From: Demequinaceae bacterium UBA4004
GTDB taxonomy: Bacteria > Actinomycetota > Actinomycetes > Actinomycetales > Demequinaceae
NCBI GenBank assembly: GCA_002384765.1
Contig: DGBM01000100.1
Coordinates: 1 to 5,270, forward strand
Direction of reading: 5' to 3'
DNA: 5,270 nucleotides
How positions within the stretch are numbered: the first letter of the stretch is position 1; each line of letters starts with the position of its first letter. The translations under genes and the position numbers were made by a program. Below, in pieces: positions 1 through 4,448 of this stretch. The notes beneath the pieces are model-generated. The model saw only the letters and a list, made by a program, of their open reading frames with translations, was not told the origin of the DNA and ran no database searches.

Positions 1-1015
1 GTCCAACACGGTCCCCCGGGCGCACAGCGGCAACGATCCGGCCCGCCACCATGACCAACACCTCGTCGCCAGCCACGTGACCCAACGAGTCGTTGACGAC
101 GTTGAAGTTGTCCAGGTCCACGAACAGTGCCACCACCGAACGGCCCTCCCGTTTGGCGATGCGCAGATCGACCTCCAGGATGTTCAGGATCCAAGCCCGG
201 TTGCGCAGTCCGGTCAGCGAGTCGTGGAAAGCCTGATAAGTCAAAGCCTCCTGCGCCTTATGCTCGACGGTGATGTCTTCCACCTGAAGCATGATCAGGT
301 TCGGTTGGCCGTCCGTGTCGCGCAGTAGCACCGTCACCCGACGTACCCAAACCGGGGCGCCGTCAGCCCGCACCAGACGTATCGTCGTGGCGCTCTTGTC
401 GATCGATCCGGCGATGATCTGGGCGCGGTTGCGGAGAACTTCCTTGACGTCGTCGGGATGAATGATGTCTTGAACCTTGCGTGCCAGGAACCACGCTTCG
501 TCGTACCCAAGCAGATCGCACAAGGCGCGGTTGACAAACCGAAAAGAACCGTCCAGGTCGGCCAAGACGATACCAATCGAAGCAGAACCCATCACCGTAC
601 GGACCAGATCCTCCGCCGCAGCAAGATTCCGCACGGCCTCGGCCGCCTGCCTCTGCTCGGTCACGTCACGGACCGCGGCAATCACCACCGTGTCGTCCCC
701 GGAGCCGAAGGGAGACAAACTGACGTCGGCGGGGAACTCGGTGCCATCCCGACGCCGTCCAGCCAACTGCAAACCGGTCCCCATGGCCCGAGCCTCCGGG
801 TTGGCAAAGTATCCCGCCCGGTGCGCCGCGTGGCCCTTTCGGGACAACTCCGGCACCAGTATTTCCATGGGCTGACCGATCAGATCGGTGCGGCCGTAGT
901 CGAACAACAACTCCGTCTGGCGATTGACAAACCGGATCACACCCGCCTGGTCCGTCCCCACCATCGCATCAGGGGCTGCCTCTAGCAGGCCCTGGAAGTC
1001 CAACGGGTTTTGCAC
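1..1015 (-). CDS. PAS-PAS-GGDEF cyclic-di-GMP signalling protein, C-terminus outside window
   Basis: The minus strand is open from a GTG at 1015 to the window edge, giving 338 codons. Residues about 3-122 form one PAS domain (EAAPDAMVGTD, then FVNRQTELLFDYGR, and GRRRDGTEFPADVS, ending in RDVTEQR). Residues about 133-257 form a second PAS/PAC unit (ASIGIVLADLDGSFRFVN, IHPDDV, and VEDITVEHKAQEAL). From about residue 258 a GGDEF domain begins: AFHDSLTGLRNR, then FVDLDNFNVVNDSLGHVAGD, which carries the metal- and nucleotide-binding Asp/Asn residues of diguanylate cyclases. The GG(D/E)EF signature itself, and any EAL domain, lie beyond base 1, so cyclase activity cannot be judged. The VDLDNF..VNDSLGH wording is common in GGDEF-EAL fusions. 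No signal peptide or membrane helix is seen, so it is probably a cytosolic sensor. The GTG is chosen because GGGAGGG lies just upstream; an in-frame ATG at 1057 lacks a ribosome binding site. Confidence 0.93.
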   Translation of the reverse strand, partial: MQNPLDFQGLLEAAPDAMVGTDQAGVIRFVNRQTELLFDYGRTDLIGQPMEILVPELSRKGHAAHRAGYFANPEARAMGTGLQLAGRRRDGTEFPADVSLSPFGSGDDTVVIAAVRDVTEQRQAAEAVRNLAAAEDLVRTVMGSASIGIVLADLDGSFRFVNRALCDLLGYDEAWFLARKVQDIIHPDDVKEVLRNRAQIIAGSIDKSATTIRLVRADGAPVWVRRVTVLLRDTDGQPNLIMLQVEDITVEHKAQEALTYQAFHDSLTGLRNRAWILNILEVDLRIAKREGRSVVALFVDLDNFNVVNDSLGHVAGDEVLVMVAGRIVAAVRPGDRVG

Positions 1016-1016
1016 T

Positions 1017-1057
1017 ATGCGAACCCTCCCTCTCGCGCAATAGCAAATGGTTCGCAT
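1017..1057 (-). promoter_or_regulatory. Perfect 9-bp inverted repeat in the GGDEF gene leader
   Basis: ATGCGAACC at 1017-1025 and GGTTCGCAT at 1049-1057 are exact reverse complements separated by 23 bases. In the minus-strand transcript they would form a hairpin whose loop holds most of the ribosome binding site and whose 3' arm ends one base before the GTG start. It could be an RNA element that limits translation or a DNA operator for a dimeric regulator. A second small palindrome, CTGAC-AAG-GTCAG, sits just upstream at 1058-1070. The repeat is directly visible; a regulatory role is inference. Confidence 0.5.
1024..1030 (-). promoter_or_regulatory. Ribosome binding site deciding the GTG start of the GGDEF gene
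   Basis: On the minus strand GGGAGGG reads from 1030 to 1024. The GGAGG core is followed by 9 bases before the GTG at 1015. This strong Shine-Dalgarno match supports the GTG over the in-frame ATG at 1057. The last two G of the motif also belong to the right arm of an inverted repeat. Confidence 0.75.
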
Positions 1058-1118
1058 CTGACAAGGTCAGGACAACTCAAGAAACAACCCCGGGTCAAGC
1101 GTTTGTGATGAAATGCCC

Positions 1119-1145
1119 TCGACCGCGTCGACCGCGTCGACCGCC
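1119..1145. repeat. Three tandem copies of a 9-bp unit
   Basis: TCGACCGCG occurs at 1119-1127 and 1128-1136, and a third copy ending in C instead of G occupies 1137-1145. It lies in the divergent intergenic region, about 105 bases upstream of the GGDEF gene start. It may be a simple slippage product or a multi-site binding region; nothing in the sequence decides between these. Confidence 0.7.
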
Positions 1146-1389
1146 TCAACGCCGGAAACGGGCTCTTCACAAAGGGGGGTGTGCTGAGCACGGCGCGTCT
1201 GTCCGGGGTAGGTGGCTTCGTCTTGCGCCCGGCCAGAAACCGCGCCACGCTAGGGGAGTACCGCTCGGTGGGCCTGCCTCCCAGGAACGCCGCCGAGCGG
1301 GCGTGAGACACCGCCGACGTGTAGCCAAAGTGCGGTGGTGGCGTGTGGCTATTCGAAGGCCAGTGCGGAGAACTTGGCGTTACTCTCCC
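1146..1389. other. Divergent intergenic region, no supported gene
   Basis: This stretch separates the leftward GGDEF gene from the rightward abiE promoter. Reading frames across it are arginine- and proline-rich and show no recognisable domain. Visible structure is an 11-base odd palindrome GTGCTGAGCAC at 1181-1191, and an inverted repeat CCGCTCGG (1261-1268) / CCGAGCGG (1293-1300) with a nested TGGG/CCCA pairing inside. The latter could be a hairpin or a binding site. No convincing -35/-10 pair for the GGDEF gene was found in its leader. Confidence 0.5.
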
Positions 1390-1418
1390 TTGCAAAAATG
1401 TCACATTCTCCCTAGACT
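1390..1418 (+). promoter_or_regulatory. Predicted sigma-A-type promoter of the abiE cassette
   Basis: TTGCAA at 1390-1395 (-35) and TAGACT at 1413-1418 (-10) are separated by the ideal 17 bases. Transcription would start near 1425. That places the start inside the longest open frame (which opens at 1343) and upstream of the ATG at 1478, so the downstream ATG is the likelier antitoxin start. Confidence 0.6.
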
Positions 1419-1427
1419 TTTGTGACA
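1399..1427. promoter_or_regulatory. Inverted repeat overlapping the abiE promoter, probable AbiEi operator
   Basis: TGTCACA at 1399-1405 and TGTGACA at 1421-1427 are perfect 7-bp arms with centres 22 bases apart, about two helical turns. One arm lies in the -35/-10 spacer and the other at the predicted transcription start, so a bound protein would block RNA polymerase. AbiEi antitoxins are known to bind inverted repeats at their own promoters through an N-terminal winged helix-turn-helix. Assigning this repeat as that operator is inference from position and symmetry. Confidence 0.55.
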
Positions 1428-1455
1428 CGAACAAGATGATCAGGACGATGAAGAC

Positions 1456-1464
1456 GAGGAGGAG
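1456..1464 (+). promoter_or_regulatory. Ribosome binding site for abiEi
   Basis: GAGGAGGAG lies upstream of the ATG at 1478, with 13 bases between the last GGAG and the start codon. The spacing is rather long. It still favours 1478 over the in-frame ATGs at 1436 and 1448, which precede this motif and have no purine-rich site of their own. The ATG at 1490 is a possible alternative. Confidence 0.5.
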
Positions 1465-1477
1465 CGAGATCACAATC

Positions 1478-2140
1478 ATGACGAAGACGATGACTAGGCC
1501 TTCGAAGTCGAACGCGTCGATCAAGAACTCGACGACGCCTGCCGCAGCGATTCGCGCACTCCCGGTGAAGTCCTTCGTGCGTCTGAGTGATCTTCCCGGC
1601 GCGGATACGGCTCGCAGGAAGGCTGTGTCCCGCGCGGTTGAGAGCGGCGACCTCCTCAAAGTGCGACGCGGTCTGTACTACCGCGGCAAGGCGACCCGCT
1701 ACGGAATGACGCACCCCTCTACCGCTGATGTCGTCAACGTCGTGATGGGTAGCGTCGGTGTTGGTTTGGCCGGATTCTCGGCGGCCCGTGAATGGGGAGT
1801 GACGACTCAGGTGCCAGCCAGTGTCCACGTCGCGACCCTGAAGAGAGTTGAGGGTCTTGGGGGCGTGAAGCAGACAGTGCGAAGCAACTTGGCTCGCGCT
1901 GATCTCAACGCCAAGGAGATTGCTCTGCTGGAATTGATGCGTGAACCTGACGTATATGTCGAAGCGGGGTGGGGCGCCCTTGTCGGGGCGGTTCGCGATG
2001 CGATCGTTACCCGCGCCATCCGGGTCGACCGCCTCAGGCTCGCGGGGCACGATGAGTATGACCTTGCGACTGGTTCGAACATTGACCGACTTCTCGCGAA
2101 CCTCAACGAGTTGACTCCTGTCGTCGCAAGCGCCGCATGA
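1478..2140 (+). CDS. abiEi: Type IV antitoxin AbiEi (DUF6088 family)
   Basis: This 220-residue protein matches the AbiEi/DUF6088 antitoxin pattern. A basic, disordered N-terminal tail (1-20) is followed by a winged helix-turn-helix at about 21-70 (IRALPVKSFVRLSDLPG, RKAVSRAVESGDLLKVRRGLYYRG). The family core then continues with THPSTADVVNVVMG, GFSAAREWGVTTQVPASVHVAT and a more variable C-terminal half. In this family the N-terminal domain binds the cassette's own promoter and the C-terminal part counters the toxin without the stable protein-protein inhibition of type II systems. It overlaps the toxin gene by ATGA, so the two are translationally coupled. The operator-like repeat upstream fits autoregulation. 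The frame is open back to 1343, but that start precedes the predicted promoter. It resembles mycobacterial MenA antitoxins in type; the exact subgroup is not resolved. Confidence 0.85.
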   Translation: MTKTMTRPSKSNASIKNSTTPAAAIRALPVKSFVRLSDLPGADTARRKAVSRAVESGDLLKVRRGLYYRGKATRYGMTHPSTADVVNVVMGSVGVGLAGFSAAREWGVTTQVPASVHVATLKRVEGLGGVKQTVRSNLARADLNAKEIALLELMREPDVYVEAGWGALVGAVRDAIVTRAIRVDRLRLAGHDEYDLATGSNIDRLLANLNELTPVVASAA

Positions 2141-3105
2141 GCCCCCGACTTCGCGAAGACCCCGATAGCCTCAATGCGCTTGTCGCCCAAACTGCACGCG
2201 CTCGTGGGCTGGACCCGGCCTACGTTGAAAAAGACTTCTGGGTCACCGAAGTGCTCAGGGCTGCTGCGGTTGAACGCACGATCAACGGGGCCACTGATGC
2301 CGCCCGGGTTGTCTTCAAAGGCGGGACGAGCCTCAGCAGGGTCTTTGGGCTCATTGATCGGTTCTCCGAAGACGTCGATTTGCTGGTCGTCTTCCCGGAG
2401 GGTCCAAACGACGCTGCGCGCCACGCAGTATTCAAGTCGATCGATGCCGACGTGCGCTCGTGGCTTGGCGTAACAAGCCAAACGGGGCCTTCGAGCACCG
2501 GGGTCCATCGCACCACGACCTACCAGTACCGGACCTCTTTCGGGTCGAGCGCGATCAAGGAAGGCGTCGTCCTTGAACTCGGAAGTCGCGGTGGCGATAT
2601 CCCAGCGAGCGAGCATCAATTTCGCTCCATGGTGGCGATCTACGCCGAGGAGGCTTACGGCGACGATGAGGGTGTTTGGGAGGAGTTCGCTTCCTTCCCG
2701 GTCACGGCGCTTGCTCCCGAGCGCACTCTGCTTGAAAAGTTAGCGGCAGTTCATGCCGCAGTGACCAACAACAACCAAGAGACGATCGCCCAGTATGGGA
2801 GACACTTCTACGACATCGGGCAACTGCTCAAGTCCGAGCATGTCCGAGATGCTCTCAGCGCGCTCGGCACTGACGGCGTCGCATTTCTGGTCGACGACAT
2901 TGATCGTCGCAGCGAGGCGGCTGGCTGGAAGTGGACACCACGACCCGATGGCGGGTTCGCCGACAGTCCGGCATTTGATGACCAACACGAGGCGCATTCG
3001 GTCATCCAGCGCGGGTACACCGCAGCGTTGGAACTGGTGCATGGTGCCGCCCCGTCACTTTCAGACGTCTTTGCCACAGTTCGAGCAAGCCGCGCTCTCC
3101 TGTAG
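2137..3105 (+). CDS. abiEii: AbiEii/MenT-type nucleotidyltransferase toxin
   Basis: This 322-residue protein belongs to the nucleotidyltransferase AbiEii/AbiGii toxin family, with a normal length of around 300. An N-terminal helical part contains YVEKDFWVTEVL (29-40). The nucleotidyltransferase core has FKGGTSLSRVF (60-70) and SEDVDL (77-82), giving the GG(S/T) motif and the metal-binding pair D79/D81. Downstream are APERTLLEKLAAVH (193-206), with E195 and K201, and RHFYDIGQL (222-230), both typical of the family. All the expected active-site residues are present, so the toxin looks intact. AbiEii from streptococci binds GTP, and the related MenT3 of Mycobacterium tuberculosis adds pyrimidine nucleotides to tRNA 3' ends, blocking translation; the target of this one is unknown. 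It has no strong ribosome binding site and starts within the antitoxin stop (ATGA), implying translational coupling. Likely roles are phage defence by abortive infection or element maintenance. Confidence 0.92.
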   Translation: MSPRLREDPDSLNALVAQTARARGLDPAYVEKDFWVTEVLRAAAVERTINGATDAARVVFKGGTSLSRVFGLIDRFSEDVDLLVVFPEGPNDAARHAVFKSIDADVRSWLGVTSQTGPSSTGVHRTTTYQYRTSFGSSAIKEGVVLELGSRGGDIPASEHQFRSMVAIYAEEAYGDDEGVWEEFASFPVTALAPERTLLEKLAAVHAAVTNNNQETIAQYGRHFYDIGQLLKSEHVRDALSALGTDGVAFLVDDIDRRSEAAGWKWTPRPDGGFADSPAFDDQHEAHSVIQRGYTAALELVHGAAPSLSDVFATVRASRALL

Positions 3106-3106
3106 T

Positions 3107-3151
3107 CGGCCGAACGGCCGCTGCCTAGCCTGCCGCCTCTGCGGTGGCAGG
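3107..3151 (+). terminator. Hairpin pair after abiEii, probable transcription end
   Basis: Directly after the toxin stop, CGGCC (3107-3111) and GGCCG (3116-3120) form a short stem with a GAAC loop. A stronger one follows: CCTGCCGCC (3129-3137) pairs with GGTGGCAGG (3143-3151) as a 9-bp stem including one G-U pair and a 5-base loop. There is no T tract, which is common for high-GC bacteria but lowers certainty. Confidence 0.5.
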
Positions 3152-3199
3152 TCGCACCAAATCCGCATTGCTGGCTGTCTGGCCGGCAGGGCGTTTCCA

Positions 3200-3219
3200 T
3201 TCATCCACATTTCATCCAC
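3200..3219. repeat. Direct repeat TTCATCCAC, 11-bp period
   Basis: TTCATCCAC is present at 3200-3208 and again at 3211-3219. A one-mismatch third copy, TTCACCCAC, lies on the other side of the tRNA fragment at 3451-3459. The second and third copies are each followed at the same distance by TCCGCAA (3226-3232 and 3466-3472). Short repeats flanking a tRNA 3' end are what integrase arm-binding sites look like, but this is inference. Confidence 0.5.
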
Positions 3220-3298
3220 GAGACTTCCGCAAACGTCCGTGGGTTGCCGCAGCTAGCCGTACCGTTGAGGGGCGACCTTGCGCGGCAGTCGTGATCAA

Positions 3299-3326
3299 TC
3301 GGTAGTGACTGATAGTTGTCGGTAGT
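3299..3326. repeat. Direct repeat TCGGTAGT spaced 20 bp, next to tRNA fragment
   Basis: TCGGTAGT occurs at 3299-3306 and 3319-3326, exactly 20 bases apart. The block is bracketed by the inverted hexamers CAATCG (3296-3301) and CGATTG (3327-3332). It abuts the tRNA fragment, where integrase or excisionase binding sites would be expected. GTCGGTAG also faintly resembles a tRNA D-loop, so the second copy might be decayed tRNA sequence. Confidence 0.45.
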
Positions 3327-3333
3327 CGATTGG

Positions 3334-3380
3334 CCGCTCTCCTAAAGCGGGTGTCGGCAGTTTGAATCTGCCCAGGCGCA
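3334..3380 (+). pseudogene. 3' fragment of a tRNA-Arg(CCU) gene, probable attachment site
   Basis: The anticodon arm is CCGCT-CTCCTAA-AGCGG (3334-3350), a perfect 5-bp stem and 7-base loop with anticodon CCT, reading the arginine codon AGG. A canonical 5-base variable loop GTGTC (3351-3355) follows. The T arm is GGCAG-TTTGAAT-CTGCC (3356-3372), again a perfect stem. Then come the 7-base 3' acceptor strand CAGGCGC and discriminator A (3373-3380). No CCA is encoded. The matching 5' acceptor strand GCGCCTG is absent upstream and the D arm is not formed, so this is only the 3' portion. The T loop has T where C56 is nearly invariant, consistent with loss of function. Tyrosine integrases commonly use tRNA 3' ends as attachment cores, leaving such fragments at one end of an island. 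Confidence 0.75.
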
Positions 3381-3539
3381 CTGCGAAGTACCCGCTCTAG
3401 TCGGTGTTTCCACCTTCCCCCGTCGACGCTTTTTGCGCGCCCGTTCACGATTCACCCACAGGGAGTCCGCAAGACACCGCGCCGGGCAGCGGACCCGTTC
3501 CAGCGTTACCGAACGGGGTGTGCGCGATGAGCGCACGGC
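3381..3539. other. Non-coding junction between tRNA fragment and dhaK remnant
   Basis: No protein family is recognisable in any frame here. The stretch holds the third TTCAyCCAC copy (3451-3459) and two adjacent hairpins. Coding similarity to dhaK stops at its right-hand end, so a recombination or deletion boundary probably lies within or at the edge of this segment. Confidence 0.5.
3494..3536. terminator. Two adjacent hairpins beyond the dhaK remnant, possible bidirectional terminator
   Basis: CCCGTTC (3494-3500) pairs with GAACGGG (3511-3517) across a 10-base loop. GTGCGC (3520-3525) pairs with GCGCAC (3531-3536) across a 5-base loop. They lie between the convergent abiE and aldolase operons and just downstream of the minus-strand dhaK stop. 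There is no T tract on either strand, so a terminator role is only suggested by position. Confidence 0.35.
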
Positions 3540-3683
3540 TCAACCTTCGCGCATCGGGGAAGCGGCGCGGACGATGGCCCGGTGCTCCGCGTACGCAGTT
3601 CGCAACTGGTCGGGGTGCGCCAGCAGTAGCCCGTCGAACTTCTCGTCGACGAACCGTTGTGGGTTGGTCACGATCTTCTTCAC
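3540..3683 (-). pseudogene. dhaK: 5' remnant of a dihydroxyacetone kinase (DhaK) gene
   Basis: From a GTG at 3683 the frame encodes 47 residues beginning MKKIVTNPQRFVDEKF, then DGLLLAHPDQLR and RAIVRAASPMREG before a TGA. This is the characteristic N-terminus of DhaK, which normally runs to about 330 residues with a GGGSGHEP motif shortly after this point and a later catalytic histidine. Neither is present in any frame downstream, so the gene has lost its 3' 85% and cannot make a kinase. The start is chosen because AGGAAG lies 6 bases upstream of the GTG; the frame is open further up to an ATG at 3743, but that part is low-complexity. It follows the class II aldolase by 80 bases in the same direction and was probably the third gene of that operon. 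DhaK domains bind dihydroxyacetone or related ketoses covalently for phosphorylation. Confidence 0.75.
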
Positions 3684-3722
3684 GAGATTCTTCCTGTGGC
3701 GCGGCGGGGAGGACCTTCGCGC

Positions 3723-3754
3723 CCGACCGGGGGAGCCTCGCACGCTCCCGTCGG
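3723..3754 (-). promoter_or_regulatory. Hairpin between aldolase and dhaK remnant
   Basis: GGGAGC (3731-3736) pairs with GCTCCC (3744-3749) around a 7-base loop. CCGAC (3723-3727) pairs with GTCGG (3750-3754) outside it, leaving a 3-base bulge. The 11-bp stem sits in the 80-base gap between two genes of one operon. It may act as an attenuating terminator or an mRNA stabiliser that sets a lower level for the kinase. No T tract follows. Confidence 0.45.
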
Positions 3755-3763
3755 TAGGACTCC

Positions 3764-4447
3764 TCAGCGCGCGATAATCCCGAACTGGCGCTGCAATGCC
3801 GCGATTCGCTCGGGACTCAACTGACGCTCGCCGTCGATCTGCCGCACCAGGTACGTCATGAGCGCGGAGTACTCAAGACGTTCCATTGCCATGTATGCAG
3901 TCATGAGGTCACCAGCCCAGGTGATAGCGCCATGATGCTCCAGCAGGCAACCCGGGTGGCTTCGCACGAATGGTTCGATCGAGTCGGGAACCTCGTCGGT
4001 GGATGGCGTCGCGTACGGCGCCAGCGGGATCTCCGGCATCGCGACGATGCTCTCCGGCATTAGCTTGCCCACGAGCGCCTCACCCTTGATCGCGAAGGCC
4101 GTGGCGTAGGGCGAGTGAGCGTGAACAACCGCGCCGATCAGGTCAGAGGTCTGGTAAGCACGCAGGTGCATGCGTACCTCGGATGATGGCGGTCGGTCCC
4201 CCTTCCCGAGCGAGACGATCCCGCCGTCGATGTCGACGACGGGCAGCATCGCGGGGGTCATGAACCCCTTGCTCACTCCGGTCGGGGTGCAGAGAATCGT
4301 GCCATCGGGCAGCAGTGCGGAAATGTTGCCGTCGTTCGCGGCCACCATCCCCTTGGTCCACATGCTGCGCCCGATGTCACACATCTGCTCGCGAAGGGAG
4401 GCTTCCGTGTCCGCCGGTCGCGGGCGGTGGCCGTTTTCGGTTGTCAT
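3764..4447 (-). CDS. Class II aldolase/adducin family protein (L-fuculose-phosphate aldolase-like)
   Basis: From an ATG at 4447 this encodes 227 residues, the usual size of FucA-type aldolases. Visible family motifs are AANDGNISALLPDG (about 36-49) and TPTGVSKG (54-61), which in this family help bind substrate phosphate. SSEVRMHLRAYQ (88-99), VVHAHSPYATAF (107-118) and LEHHGAITWAG (169-179) follow. The zinc-binding set would be H109, H111 and H172, with E90 as the catalytic acid/base. The reaction expected is reversible cleavage of a sugar phosphate to dihydroxyacetone phosphate and an aldehyde; the true substrate is unknown, and epimerase or decarboxylase activities also occur in the family. 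It starts one base after the lsrF stop (TGA-G-ATG), so the two are co-translated, with GGTGGAG upstream inside lsrF. An in-frame GTG at 4465 is less likely because it lies within that ribosome binding site. Confidence 0.9.
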   Translation of the reverse strand: MTTENGHRPRPADTEASLREQMCDIGRSMWTKGMVAANDGNISALLPDGTILCTPTGVSKGFMTPAMLPVVDIDGGIVSLGKGDRPPSSEVRMHLRAYQTSDLIGAVVHAHSPYATAFAIKGEALVGKLMPESIVAMPEIPLAPYATPSTDEVPDSIEPFVRSHPGCLLEHHGAITWAGDLMTAYMAMERLEYSALMTYLVRQIDGERQLSPERIAALQRQFGIIAR

Positions 4448-4448
4448 C

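Larger units (their letters stand above)
3152..3333. other. Non-coding junction left of the tRNA fragment
   Basis: No frame here shows a recognisable protein. The stretch holds the TTCATCCAC repeats at 3200-3219 and the TCGGTAGT repeats at 3299-3326. Where the 5' half of a tRNA would be expected (about 3308-3333) there is no acceptor strand GCGCCTG matching the 3' half and only a poor D-arm-like resemblance. The tRNA gene is therefore broken rather than complete. Confidence 0.5.

Noticed and set aside
77..985. Several plus-strand and one minus-strand open frames within 77-985.
   Set aside because: They are shadows of the PAS-PAS-GGDEF gene, whose frame alone gives consecutive recognisable domains.
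1105..1425. A 106-codon plus-strand frame before abiEi.
   Set aside because: Its translation is arginine- and proline-rich low complexity typical of GC-rich non-coding DNA, with no family match, and it runs into the abiE promoter.
1438..1496. A plus-strand frame reading as an acidic tail rich in Asp and Glu ending at TAG.
   Set aside because: It is preceded by an in-frame stop at 1423-1425 and has no start codon. It is the purine-rich abiEi leader in another frame.
1015..1659. A 214-codon minus-strand open frame with a strongly hydrophobic stretch resembling a membrane helix.
   Set aside because: The hydrophobic part is the antisense of the GA-rich start of abiEi. The frame also crosses the abiE promoter, and the rest is arginine/serine/proline-rich without a recognisable domain.
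1807..2619. A 270-codon minus-strand open frame across the abiEi/abiEii boundary.
   Set aside because: It is antisense to two recognised, overlapping genes and shows no family features.
3308..3380. A complete tRNA-Arg(CCU) gene.
   Set aside because: The 5' acceptor strand needed to pair with CAGGCGC is not present, and the D-arm region has extra bases and poor pairing.
3212..3536. Minus-strand frames translating to IQTADTRFRR and WADSNCRHPL.
   Set aside because: These peptides come from reading a tRNA T arm and anticodon arm antisense, a known source of spurious proteins. They support the tRNA fragment, not a gene.
3404..3777. Plus-strand frames of 114-117 codons opposite the dhaK remnant.
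   Set aside because: They are arginine/serine-rich without domains. The opposite strand carries the recognisable DhaK N-terminus with a ribosome binding site.
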